Part shown: piece after piece, positions 41,424-50,067 of the stretch
Layout of the letters: the number at the start of each line of letters is the position of its first letter
How positions within the stretch are numbered: the first letter of the stretch is position 1
NCBI GenBank assembly: GCA_015272215.1
Contig: JACYMD010000050.1
Span: 33,015 to 97,014, forward strand
Source of the DNA: Rivularia sp. T60_A2020_040
GTDB lineage: Bacteria > Cyanobacteriota > Cyanobacteriia > Cyanobacteriales > Nostocaceae
Direction of reading: 5' to 3'
Length of the DNA stretch: 64,000 nt
Notes under the pieces: generated by a model
Told to the model about the DNA's origin: nothing
The model's database searches: none
Seen by the model: the letters and a program-made list of their open reading frames with translations, nothing else
Translations under genes and position numbers: made by a program

Positions 41424-43166
41424 GTGCTGTATTTAGCGGAAGTACAAAAACAAAAGGGTGGTTTACTCGGTGGTGGTGCCAAAACCGAACTCAAACTGCT
41501 GGCTTGTCAACGAAAAGACCAGAATTGGAGTACGGTAAACGAGGAAGTCATTGCGGCTGAAGAAGCTAGCAAACTAAATGATGGCGCACTTGTGCTAGCT
41601 GAACTGAATGCAACTCGTCAGGTACAGCGATTGCAAGAAGCTGGTCGTCCACTAGTAACCATTTTGCAGAATTTTTCCCGTCAATTGGAAAAATTCAAAG
41701 TCAAAGAAGAGGAAATAGACCAGTGGAAAGAATCGCTAACATTTCAAGGGCAGGAATTAAGCCGCCGTGAAATGGATTTGGAAGCACGAGAAGAACAAGT
41801 GCAACAAATTGAACAAGAAGCGCAGCAGGTAGATGCAAAACTTCAAGAAGTTGAAAATTCTCGCCAGGAAATTCAAAAATTACAGGAAGAAATCGAGCGC
41901 AATCGTCAAGAGCTTGCGGGTGCTTGGGAGCATTTACGCGGTGAACAGCGTCGCTTGGAAGAAATCAGCGCTGAAGTTAACCAGGGAGAGGTTTTAGATC
42001 AGGAACAAGCTCGGTTAATCAGTGATTTATTAGAAAAACTCTCTAGTAATATTACTCATCCCTTAAAGGTTCGCGAACATCTCAATCATGCATTCGAGAT
42101 GGTAGAAACTCAGCAATCTATCCTGAATCCTCATTTTCAACAATTAGAAAAGCAAAAAGCCGAAGCTGACGAACATTTGGCGGAAGTTGAGCGTTTATCG
42201 GCGTTGTTGCAAACAACTAATTGTTTTTTGCAGCAAGCTGAAGATTCTTTATACGAAAAAAGATTAGAGTTGAAGTCAAATACGGCGACTCTTGAAAGTA
42301 AACAAGAATGTTTACAGATGCTACAAGAGCAATTGCACGAACGTGAAAAATTACACGAGCAGCTTAACTCGTGGAATGAAAATTATAATAATTCTACTCA
42401 GTCGAATTTAACTCTCAATTTTGATACAGAAATTGTAGAATCTTTATCTACAGCAGAACTCAAACAAACAGTTGAAGATTTGCAGCATAAATTAAATATT
42501 GACTCCAGCTTTGTTGAAGAACAGGAACAAGAACTCAACTACAAGCAACAAACAATAGATGAATTGCAAGAAAAGATCAACTCAGTTTCTCAAGATCAAC
42601 GTTCTGCACTAGAAGAAGAACTATCTGATGAAAAAGACAGTTATCAGATGCTCAACGAAACTTTAGTCGGTCAGCGTCGTAGTTTGGTACAGCGTCAGGA
42701 ATTACTCACACAGCACCAAACATTACTCTCTCACAGAGAAGGAAATCAAGCAAACCAACAAAGTCAACAATTAGATTTAAGTCCGATAGTAAATCAAATT
42801 GAACGAGAGCGACAAAAGTATTCCCAACAACTGGAACAATTACAAGCTGAAATTGAGCAAATGCGTCATAGCATTCAAGCAGCACGGGAGATAATTGACA
42901 CTCAAACTGAAGAACAAGATGTTAAACGTCAAGAATTGCAGACAATGGAGGAAAACTTGTCCGCCCTGCAAACTGCAAATGCTCAAATTTGGGCGAGAGT
43001 TCATCTTTATGAAGAAACCCTTCAACCAATACAGGATTCTTTGGATGGTTTGCGACACAAATTACAAGCTATTAGTGAAGCTTTGACACAATTAGAGGAA
43101 AGTGGCGATTCCCAACAGCAAGCGGTTACCCAGATGCGTTCTTTTCTCGATAATTTAATGGCTTAA
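41424..43166 (+). CDS. hmpF: Pilus motility taxis protein HmpF (coiled-coil protein)
   Basis: 580 residues from a GTG at 41424 with AAGGA eight bases upstream. The N-terminal ~95 residues form a small globular region (YLAEVQKQKGGLLGGGAKTELKLLACQRKDQNWSTV-like block with the GGLLGGGAKTELKLL signature). The rest is coiled coil with heptads, rich in Gln/Glu/Leu (LEAREEQVQQIEQEAQQVDA). In Nostoc punctiforme HmpF is needed for hormogonium motility, localises to cell poles and activates type IV pili. Divergence from hmpA is the usual arrangement of this locus, which supports the name. Confidence 0.9.
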   Translation: MLYLAEVQKQKGGLLGGGAKTELKLLACQRKDQNWSTVNEEVIAAEEASKLNDGALVLAELNATRQVQRLQEAGRPLVTILQNFSRQLEKFKVKEEEIDQWKESLTFQGQELSRREMDLEAREEQVQQIEQEAQQVDAKLQEVENSRQEIQKLQEEIERNRQELAGAWEHLRGEQRRLEEISAEVNQGEVLDQEQARLISDLLEKLSSNITHPLKVREHLNHAFEMVETQQSILNPHFQQLEKQKAEADEHLAEVERLSALLQTTNCFLQQAEDSLYEKRLELKSNTATLESKQECLQMLQEQLHEREKLHEQLNSWNENYNNSTQSNLTLNFDTEIVESLSTAELKQTVEDLQHKLNIDSSFVEEQEQELNYKQQTIDELQEKINSVSQDQRSALEEELSDEKDSYQMLNETLVGQRRSLVQRQELLTQHQTLLSHREGNQANQQSQQLDLSPIVNQIERERQKYSQQLEQLQAEIEQMRHSIQAAREIIDTQTEEQDVKRQELQTMEENLSALQTANAQIWARVHLYEETLQPIQDSLDGLRHKLQAISEALTQLEESGDSQQQAVTQMRSFLDNLMA

Positions 43167-43198
43167 TCAAAGGATTACTCATCTATAATTTTTATAAG

Positions 43199-43253
43199 TC
43201 GGGTTTTGAGCAAATTTATCAAGTTTTTACAGATACTTGTGCTAAAAACCCGA
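43199..43253 (+). repeat. Inverted repeat TCGGGTTTT...AAAACCCGA after hmpF
   Basis: Nine-bp perfect arms separated by 37 nt, 33 bp after hmpF, followed by TTTATATAGTTTTT. Could be a weak terminator; the long loop makes this uncertain. Confidence 0.4.
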
Positions 43254-43325
43254 TTTATATAGTTTTTAACGCAGAGAGACGCAAAGGTATACGCAGAGGA
43301 ACGCCAAGTTTTTACTTATATCTGA

Positions 43326-44333
43326 TTAAATATTAATTGAATTATTTTTTTTCAAACAAATCCATTCGTCCTCTACTACAGCTATAACACCTCCGGGAAA
43401 TGGATCAGTTTGGGAGCGGTTTGGTGCTGTAATTAAAGCTAGTAATTTTTCAATATGCTCGAAGTTCGGAGCATTGGACATGATTTGTTGTAAAATTTGG
43501 CGTATCGCTCGGCGTTGCAAGGCTAATGGGGCTTTTTGCAATACTTGACGATTCAAGCGTAAAAGGGTAAAAGAATTCTCTGGCTCGTCAGTTTGCACTT
43601 GAGCTTTTTGACGCAATTCATCGGCTGCTTGCTCTAAATATTCGACTTCGGCTTGTAAAAGTTCTGCTGTTTGAGCTAAATTTGACTCTACTTTTGGGTT
43701 GAATTTTTCTTGTAAATATGGTAATAATTCCTGACGAATACGATTGCGAGCATATTTCAAATCAAGATTTGTGGAATCTAACCAAATTTGTAATTGAAAA
43801 TCTTCACAAAATTTACCTGTTTGGCTACGAGTTACTTCTAAAAGCGGACGTACCAGCATAATCTGATTTAATAAGGGACGCTGCCAAGTTAAAGCCTGTA
43901 AACCATCTGCACCGCTACCGCGAATCAAATTATAAAGCAAAGTTTCTGCTCTATCGGTTGCTGTGTGTCCAGTAATAATACACTGATAATTATTTGTAAA
44001 GGCGATCGCGCTGAAAACTTGATACCGCCAATTTCGTGCTGCGGCTTCACTTTTCAAGGGTTGGGAAGCTGTCTCTAAGTAAAAAGGTATACTCAATTTT
44101 TCGGCAAGTTTTTCGACATATTTGGCGTTTGCTTGCGAGTCGTCGCGCCATTTGTGGTCACAATGAACAATACCAAGATACCAACCCCATTTAGGTTGTA
44201 AATCTAACATCATCTGGGTTAAGCACAGAGAATCTTGTCCGCCAGAAACTGCAATTAATAATCTTTGATTACGCTTTAACAGATGTCGCGAACGTATAGT
44301 TCGATGTACGCTTGCGTGTAGGGAAGTCCACAC
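43326..44333 (-). CDS. tilS: tRNA(Ile)-lysidine synthetase
   Basis: Modifies C34 of the tRNA-Ile that reads AUA, converting it to lysidine and thereby changing its specificity. 335 residues with the ATP-pyrophosphatase PP-loop SGGQDS at 30-35, followed by HCDHKWRDDSQAN (near 99), GHTATDRAETLLYNLIRGSGADGL and ARNRIRQELLPYL, all TilS signatures. The protein lacks the long C-terminal substrate domains of the E. coli enzyme, as is normal for cyanobacteria. A GTG at 44333 is used. The sequence in front of it is a TTTGGAT array, so there is no room for a normal Shine-Dalgarno site. Confidence 0.95.
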   Translation of the reverse strand: MWTSLHASVHRTIRSRHLLKRNQRLLIAVSGGQDSLCLTQMMLDLQPKWGWYLGIVHCDHKWRDDSQANAKYVEKLAEKLSIPFYLETASQPLKSEAAARNWRYQVFSAIAFTNNYQCIITGHTATDRAETLLYNLIRGSGADGLQALTWQRPLLNQIMLVRPLLEVTRSQTGKFCEDFQLQIWLDSTNLDLKYARNRIRQELLPYLQEKFNPKVESNLAQTAELLQAEVEYLEQAADELRQKAQVQTDEPENSFTLLRLNRQVLQKAPLALQRRAIRQILQQIMSNAPNFEHIEKLLALITAPNRSQTDPFPGGVIAVVEDEWICLKKNNSINI

Positions 44334-44336
44334 AGG

Positions 44337-44376
44337 AATTTTAGATTTTGGATTTTGGATTTTGGATTTTGGATTG
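44337..44376 (+). repeat. TTTAGAT/TTTGGAT array (ATCCAAA on the tilS strand) directly before tilS
   Basis: One TTTTAGA and four TTTTGGA units begin 4 bp from the tilS GTG. Confidence 0.93.
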
Positions 44377-44406
44377 AATTAATTATGCAACAAAACCTGT
44401 TTAAAT

Positions 44407-44439
44407 AGAAGTCGGGTTTTTCTTAGAAACCGGACTTCT
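44407..44439 (-). terminator. Imperfect 13-bp hairpin, possible terminator
   Basis: AGAAGTCGGGTTT pairs with AAACCGGACTTCT with one mismatch around a 7-nt loop. It lies 200 bp after the peptidoglycan-binding gene, read on the minus strand. No U-run follows, so termination is uncertain; the left arm is a motif repeated at 18152 and 13568. Confidence 0.4.
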
Positions 44440-44638
44440 TAACGCTGATGGGGTGTATTTTTTTGCAGCTTCATATAAAAATGTTAATAGAGCATTTTGC
44501 TGCTTATGTCAAGTCCGGATGATTAGTTATTATTACCACATTTGTACTAAAAACTAAAAATCTTTTTTCTCTTTATTCCCAATTCCCTAAAAAGAACATC
44601 TCCCCGTTTCCTTTTCTTTGTTGTGCTAAAGCCAAAAA

Positions 44639-45187
44639 CTATAAACCAAAGTGACTAATCAAAGCTGCAAGTTCCATCAGATAATCCCAGGTTTGAGAGC
44701 CAATCACCCCATCTATTACTAATTCTTTATCGTTTTGAAAAGACTTAACTGCTGCTTGAGTTTGATATCCAAATACACCATCAATTTTGTCAAAGTAGTA
44801 ACCGTCAAAGCCTAAACTTTCTCGAATAAACGGAGAAAATTTGAGAACCCTTTGAACTTTAGCAACATCATCGCAGTGACTACCGCGATATAACAAAGGT
44901 AAATCGGGACGCTGACCGATGTAAAGTGCTTCCCAGGTAACGACTCCAACAATACCATCTTGCTTTAAAAACGTGCGATACTGAAATATTTCAACTGCTA
45001 ATAAAGTAATTTCGCCAAATACACCATCAATTACCAGACTTTGAACGTCGGGTACTCTCTTGATTAAGAATTTTTGCAATTGTTTGACTGAATCTCCAGT
45101 CGCACCAAATTTTAAGGTAGGTTGTTTAATTTGAACTGAACTTTGAAGCATGAATCTCTCCATATCATTCTTTTCTGTCATAGACAT
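44639..45187 (-). CDS. Protein with two peptidoglycan-binding (PG_binding_1) domains
   Basis: 182 residues from the ATG at 45187 (others at 45181 and 45163 are possible). Two PG_binding_1 repeats: residues ~25-85 (LKFGATGDSVKQLQKFLIKR, then DGVFGEITLLAVEIFQ) and ~105-175 (GSHCDDVAKVQRVLKF, then DGVFGYQTQAAVKSFQ, with IDGVIGSQTWDYLM closing it). No catalytic domain and no signal peptide, so it may be a cytosolic or accessory wall-binding protein; bacterial proteins of only these domains are common in cyanobacteria. Monocistronic. Confidence 0.85.
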   Translation of the reverse strand: MSMTEKNDMERFMLQSSVQIKQPTLKFGATGDSVKQLQKFLIKRVPDVQSLVIDGVFGEITLLAVEIFQYRTFLKQDGIVGVVTWEALYIGQRPDLPLLYRGSHCDDVAKVQRVLKFSPFIRESLGFDGYYFDKIDGVFGYQTQAAVKSFQNDKELVIDGVIGSQTWDYLMELAALISHFGL

Positions 45188-45260
45188 CAAGATGATAGTT
45201 AAAGATTCCGTAGATGAAGCGGGTACACGAACGGGTACTTTGGAAAATTGTAAGTAAATA

Positions 45261-45294
45261 TACTTTGGTAATGGGTAATTGGTAATTGGTAAAT
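45261..45294. repeat. GGTAATT array
   Basis: Three to four units of GGTAATGGGTAATTGGTAAT type between two minus-strand genes. Confidence 0.8.
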
Positions 45295-45328
45295 ATAGCG
45301 CAACCTCCGGTGGTACTAACTCCCATAC

Positions 45329-45349
45329 AGACGTAGCATTGCTACGTCT
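45329..45349. repeat. GACGT-ACGTC palindrome, copy 2 (core AGC)
   Basis: AGACGTAGC-ATT-GCTACGTCT is a perfect 9-bp stem followed by CTACAAAA, 27 bp after the stop of the zinc-ribbon gene. Confidence 0.85.
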
Positions 45350-45375
45350 CTACAAAACTCCTAATTCCTTCCTAA

Positions 45376-46239
45376 TTAAGGATTGCAATACATACATTGA
45401 GACGGATTTGCAAACTGTTTAGCATCAGGAAATAATTTTTCTTTAATAAACCCACATTTTTGACATTTATAAATTGCAGTGTTAGTTAAAGTAGTTGGAG
45501 TATTGCACCATTCACAAGGTAATCCAGGGATACGTTTAATAATATCAAAACCTGGTGCTGAACATTTTGGACACAGACTATTAATTTTTTCTAAAAGGTT
45601 ATAAGTAGCTTTTTCAATATTTTTCATTCGTGTGGGATTGTACATCGCTCGCATATCAGTTTCTAGATGTACTGTATTATTGAATGATTTTGTCAAACTA
45701 TGATTTATGGCTTCAAGTAATGCTTTTTCTGTATTGATTCCTTTAATTATCTCGTCAGTATTTTGGGGATTCTCATTCAACATGACAATCAAAGCATGTT
45801 CAGGGAAACCGACTTTTTCGGCAAATTCAAATGCTTGTTTGATGTCTGTAATTTTTGCATGATTATAATTAGTATCTGTAGATAATTCTTCCCCGATAAT
45901 TTCTAGATTATTTTCTTGATCAATAAAAATAATCACTTCTCGATTGCATGAAATATAAGGAAAATGAGGGTGAGGAGCAAAACTACCTTCGCTAGCAATT
46001 CCCAAACTTTCACCAGTTAATAAAAGCACTTTTTCTACTTTCAATCTTGCTGCTTCTATTTGACTACCAGAACGCTCTATTTCTCTTGTAAAAGAACCAA
46101 ATCTGTCAGTATTAAAGTTTTGCGGTACTATTACGTGAATGCCCAATTCTCGCTGTAAAATTGGAGCGATAACTCTCTCTTTGCGATGCATGGTAGCTAG
46201 TACCGCAACTCGGTTACGAAATAATGTATGACTATCCAT
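45376..46239 (-). CDS. Zinc-ribbon protein, DUF6671-like
   Basis: 287 residues from the ATG at 46239. The core (1-200) begins RNRVAVLATMHRKERVIAPI and has TGESLGIASEGSFAPHPHFP and RAMYNPTRMKNIEKA. The C-terminal ~75 residues carry three CxxC pairs and one further CxxC: CPKCSAPGF, CEWCNTP, CQKCGF and CMYCNP, a zinc ribbon. The layout resembles what I recall as DUF6671, a family without known function; that name is from memory and should be checked. Conserved His/Glu/Asp in the core hint at an enzyme. Monocistronic. Confidence 0.6.
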   Translation of the reverse strand: MDSHTLFRNRVAVLATMHRKERVIAPILQRELGIHVIVPQNFNTDRFGSFTREIERSGSQIEAARLKVEKVLLLTGESLGIASEGSFAPHPHFPYISCNREVIIFIDQENNLEIIGEELSTDTNYNHAKITDIKQAFEFAEKVGFPEHALIVMLNENPQNTDEIIKGINTEKALLEAINHSLTKSFNNTVHLETDMRAMYNPTRMKNIEKATYNLLEKINSLCPKCSAPGFDIIKRIPGLPCEWCNTPTTLTNTAIYKCQKCGFIKEKLFPDAKQFANPSQCMYCNP

Positions 46240-46407
46240 AAACACAGTTTATTCAGTCAACTACAAATCAATATGATACACCGCGATTTATCGATGGACA
46301 ATTGATAATTGATAATTGACAACTGATAAATGAATACATTACCATGCTGAGCATGGTAACGAGCAATCCAAAGCTTGTACTGAGCTTGCCGAAGTATCCC
46401 AAATTTT

Positions 46408-46992
46408 CTAGGTTTGCTGTTGAGGAACTTGAGAAATTTCTGCCGACAACTTTTCCTTATCTTGACGACGTTTTTTAGCGTAAATCTGAATAGTTACAGC
46501 CGTTGCAATAATTAACCCGAAAATTCCCCAAGCCGTAATATCGGTAGGAAGATTATTTTTAAACACCGCTAACAACACAATTACAATTAACATGATTGTG
46601 GGTGCTTCATTCAAAGCCCGTAGCTGCTGACTACCCCATTTACATTCGTTTGCTGCTAGTTGTTTCATTAAACGCTTGCAGTAGTGATGATAACCAATTA
46701 ACAACACCACAAAAGCAAGTTTGACGTGCAACCAAGGCTGTTTTAGTACTTCCGGTTCTGTTGATAATAAACCGATCGCCATTGCGATCGTTACTAACAT
46801 TCCTGGTGTGGTAATAATACTGTAGAGCCGTTTCTCCATAATTTGATACTGATTTTTCAATATCGTGCGTGCGGGTTCCGTTTCCTGTTCGGCTTCTACG
46901 TGATAGATAAACAAACGTACTAGATAAAATAACCCAGCGAACCAAACTACAATACCGACAAGATGAAATGCTTTAAACCAGGAATAAGCCAT
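46408..46992 (-). CDS. hemJ: Protoporphyrinogen oxidase HemJ
   Basis: Oxidises protoporphyrinogen IX to protoporphyrin IX in the plasma membrane, the branch leading to haem and chlorophyll. 194 residues, four membrane segments, with the HemJ signature WFKAFHLVGIVVWFAGLFYLVRL (conserved His10 and the following aromatic residues), EKRLYSIITTPGMLVT, and LHVKLAFVVLLIGYHHYCKR. Most cyanobacteria use HemJ instead of HemG or HemY, so the find fits the organism. Monocistronic. Confidence 0.94.
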   Translation of the reverse strand: MAYSWFKAFHLVGIVVWFAGLFYLVRLFIYHVEAEQETEPARTILKNQYQIMEKRLYSIITTPGMLVTIAMAIGLLSTEPEVLKQPWLHVKLAFVVLLIGYHHYCKRLMKQLAANECKWGSQQLRALNEAPTIMLIVIVLLAVFKNNLPTDITAWGIFGLIIATAVTIQIYAKKRRQDKEKLSAEISQVPQQQT

Positions 46993-47608
46993 GAATCGTC
47001 ACCGTTCTAAACTTTTTTAAAAGGGGCAACCTCAATATTAGGTTACGATAAAAAGACTTTAAATAACTGCCGATTAAACATTGCTCGGTGAACCAATACG
47101 AACGTTTATGTTGCCTGGAGTGACTTTGAGGTAATGTGTTTTTTTATGTAGATATCTAAATCACCTTTGCTTGAGAATATATTCGGCGAAAGTCGGGTTT
47201 CTACAACAGTTTTCTTGTTTTACAGATATTTAAGCTCAAAAACCTGTCTGCTGTAGTTTACGAGTCGTGATGCGTAAAGCCGCCGTTTTCTAAACAGACG
47301 AGTATGTCAAGAACCGAACGTATGATTGTAGAGAGGGTTTGATGCATTTCTGACTATATTTTTGATTTAGCATACTTTAATCAATTATTTTGCCAATAAA
47401 AGTAATATTTCTTCATACAAAATTCATATAAAATTTATTCAAATGATTTAATATTTTTTTAATAAATTCAGTAAACCAGAAAATGAATCTGAGGTGATGC
47501 TGTCATAGTATGAAACGTAAGAGTACTGTTCGCGGAGGTAAAATTTATCGATAGTACTCAATTAAATCAAAAATTGAAGTTAAAAAATGCTTGTGGGGTG
47601 TAAAGTCT
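46993..47608. other. Intergenic region between hemJ and the NarL-type regulator
   Basis: About 600 bp without a convincing open frame or RNA signature. It must hold the divergent promoters of hemJ (left) and of the regulator (right). GTCGGGTTTCTACAAC at 47193 echoes the AAGTCGGGTTTTT motif of other spacers. Confidence 0.55.
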
Positions 47609-48277
47609 ATGCCCTTTAAAATCCTTGTAGTGGATGATGATTTGGGTACTCGTTTGTCTATTAGTGACTATCTAGAACTATCTGGTTACAAAGTAATGAC
47701 GGCAAACGATGGGCAAGAAGGTTTGATGATGGTGAATAAACATCATCCAGACTTGATTGTTACCGATATTATTATGCCGCAAATGAACGGGTATGAACTA
47801 GTGCGTCGCGTGCGGCAAAAAGTGGAATTTCGTTTGTTACCCGTAATTTTGTTAACAGCAAGAACCCAGACACAAGAAAGAATTTTGGGTTATCAATCTG
47901 GGTGCGATTTGTATTTACCCAAGCCTTTTGAACTTGAAGAGTTAGCAGCTGCTATTAATAATCTTTTAGAACGAAGTCGAATTATTCAATCTGAGTATCA
48001 ATTATCCTTACAAGAAAATCTCAAAAAAGCAGAGCGTAGTAGTCAAACAGGTTTTTCTGATAGTGAAACAACTAAATTATATGAATCTCTGACAAATAGA
48101 GAGCAAGAAGTTTTAGAACTTTTAACACATGGACTTTCTAATGCTGAAATTGGCTATAGCCTTCATCTGAGTCCTCGAACTGTGGAAAAATACGTTAGTA
48201 GCTTGTTAAGGAAAACCGATACTAGTAACCGAGCCGAACTGGTACGTTTTGCAATGGAGCATGATTTGGTGGAGTGA
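47609..48277 (+). CDS. NarL/LuxR-type response regulator
   Basis: 222 residues from the ATG at 47609 (a TTG at 47591 is in frame; GGGGTG before the ATG is a plausible ribosome site). N-terminal receiver with ILVVDDD, phospho-Asp in DLIVTDIIMPQMNGYE, the Thr in LLTARTQ and Lys in YLPKPFELEE. A short linker leads to a GerE-type helix-turn-helix (LTNREQEVLELLTHGLSNAEIG, then SPRTVEKYVSSLLRKTDTSN). It controls transcription in response to an unlinked histidine kinase. The pattern resembles the Ycf29-type regulators of cyanobacteria and algal plastids; I give no name. A palindromic repeat follows. Confidence 0.9.
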   Translation: MPFKILVVDDDLGTRLSISDYLELSGYKVMTANDGQEGLMMVNKHHPDLIVTDIIMPQMNGYELVRRVRQKVEFRLLPVILLTARTQTQERILGYQSGCDLYLPKPFELEELAAAINNLLERSRIIQSEYQLSLQENLKKAERSSQTGFSDSETTKLYESLTNREQEVLELLTHGLSNAEIGYSLHLSPRTVEKYVSSLLRKTDTSNRAELVRFAMEHDLVE

Positions 48278-48291
48278 ATCATCAATATGTA

Positions 48292-48313
48292 GAGACGTAA
48301 AACTTTACGTCTC
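48292..48313. repeat. GACGT-ACGTC palindrome, copy 3 (core AAA)
   Basis: GAGACGTAAA-AC-TTTACGTCTC, a perfect 10-bp stem, lies between the convergent regulator and ictB genes. Confidence 0.85.
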
Positions 48314-48342
48314 CAAAATTTTAGTTATTTAATTAAATATTG

Positions 48343-49776
48343 TTAATTTGCATTTGCGTTTGCTTGAGCAGACGATGAATTGAGGTGATTTGCTTGATTT
48401 TGAGGTAATGGTTTCCAGTAGCTAGCAATCAAACCAACCATTAACCACCATAAAGTATTTATTTGGGGACGATACCATACAGTATCAACAAAACCCTGAC
48501 CGAGCATACCCACTAAAGCCGCAATTCCTGCAATTAACCACAAACCTTGTGCATTTCGTTCCAACATCAACCGTCGTAACTGTATGAAACCAGAGTTAAA
48601 CGTCACAATTAACAACCAAATAAAACAAACAAAACCGATTAAACCAGTTTCAACGGCAACTTCTAGAAAAATTGAATAAGCACTCAAAGCGGTAAAATTA
48701 GGACGTTGGTAAAGAGGATAAACTTGATTGAATGCGTTGTTACCTGGACCAATACCGATGAGTGGATGGTCTTTAATCATTTCAATCACAGCCATCCAAA
48801 CATTAATACGGAAGTTATTACTGCTATCACCTCTACCAGCAAAAATACTTAAAACTCTTTCTCGTACTGGTGGGACAAATAATATTGCCAGAACAAATAC
48901 CGTTGCTAAACTTCCTAAAAGAATTGGCATTGACCAAACACGCCAAAAAGCAGGCATATAGATACTCCACCAATACAGTAGTAATACGAATAATACTAAA
49001 AATGATATTACTAAACCAATCCAACCGCCACGACTAAAAGTAAGAACTAAACAAGCACCATTGACAATAAACATCGTAAGTGCTAGGGCTTTAGTAAACC
49101 CGCTACGCCATGCGAAAATGGCAATAAAACTTAAAATTACCGCCGGAATCAGATAGCCAGCAAGTAGATTCGGATTACCTAAATAGCTATATACCCTTGT
49201 AGTTTTAGATAAAGGTGATGTTGGATCTACCCAAGTTGCCAGTGCTTTAGCACCAAAAAACCATTGTCGTAAACCGTTGACGCTGACAATTAAAGATATA
49301 TGTAGATAAACGGTAATTAACCAAGAACGAACGCGAGCAGACCTGAGTAATCTAGCACAAAGAGCAAACAGCAGTAAATATAAAGTTAATTTTGTCCAGC
49401 CTGTAAATGCGGCTTTTTTTACTGGTGATAGGGATGTTGCGACAGTCGCAATTCCCCAGTAAAGGAAAATTAGTAAATGTATCGGTGTAATTCCCGTAGC
49501 GTTAGCAGATGCGGGTTGATCAGCTAAAGTTAGTAGCAACCAAAATCCGACACAAGCTACAAGTAGTAAACCAATTAATCCGTTAGAAACAAAAGGAGCC
49601 AGAATATATACAAGACTTAATAGCACAACTGCGATCGCGTCACCCCATTTGAGTAAAATACTAGTTTGTCGCCATTCGCTTAAAAGCCCCACCACAAGAC
49701 GATGTAGATAGCTAGTAGTAATGTATTGTTTTAGGGGAAGGGAAGATAAAGTTAATTGTTGCCAAAAGAAATCCAT
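48343..49776 (-). CDS. ictB: IctB family membrane protein (O-antigen ligase fold)
   Basis: 477 residues from the ATG at 49776 (MDFFWQQLTL). A longer frame to 49896 adds 40 residues that do not resemble the family. Ten or more membrane segments follow, with the Wzy/O-antigen-ligase loop near residue 310: RINVWMAVIEMIKDHPLIGIGPGNNAF. IctB was first proposed as a bicarbonate accumulation protein in Synechococcus; the fold instead points to glycan ligation or polymerisation, so the true role is unsettled. Monocistronic and convergent with the regulator gene. Confidence 0.85.
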   Translation of the reverse strand: MDFFWQQLTLSSLPLKQYITTSYLHRLVVGLLSEWRQTSILLKWGDAIAVVLLSLVYILAPFVSNGLIGLLLVACVGFWLLLTLADQPASANATGITPIHLLIFLYWGIATVATSLSPVKKAAFTGWTKLTLYLLLFALCARLLRSARVRSWLITVYLHISLIVSVNGLRQWFFGAKALATWVDPTSPLSKTTRVYSYLGNPNLLAGYLIPAVILSFIAIFAWRSGFTKALALTMFIVNGACLVLTFSRGGWIGLVISFLVLFVLLLYWWSIYMPAFWRVWSMPILLGSLATVFVLAILFVPPVRERVLSIFAGRGDSSNNFRINVWMAVIEMIKDHPLIGIGPGNNAFNQVYPLYQRPNFTALSAYSIFLEVAVETGLIGFVCFIWLLIVTFNSGFIQLRRLMLERNAQGLWLIAGIAALVGMLGQGFVDTVWYRPQINTLWWLMVGLIASYWKPLPQNQANHLNSSSAQANANAN

Positions 49777-50067
49777 ACAAGGAAAACCTGATTTAATTAG
49801 CATCGAGCGAAAACCTGGACTAATAATAATGTGCTTAGTCCAAAAAAGGTAACAAGGTAGATTGCATTTGAGAAAATTAATTGTCAATCTTGCCAATGTT
49901 GCTGATGGGGTAATAGTTTTGTACAGTTTTTTTGCTTAACTATTACCGCTTACCCATCACTCATCACAAATTACCCATAATCCGAAAATTTTCCCGTCGA
50001 TACTAATTAGAAATTGTTGATCAAGCAAGCAATGCCAAAAGTTAAATTCCAGAATGTATAGTCAATT

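Larger units (their letters stand above)
44334..44638. other. Intergenic region with array and hairpin
   Basis: No gene seen. It contains the TTTGGAT array next to tilS and an imperfect hairpin at 44407-44439; the remaining ~200 bp are AT-rich. Confidence 0.65.

Noticed and set aside
46993..47608. tRNA or small RNA gene in the hemJ spacer
   Set aside because: No T-arm GTTCGAATC-type motif and no cloverleaf could be drawn; nothing supportable remains.
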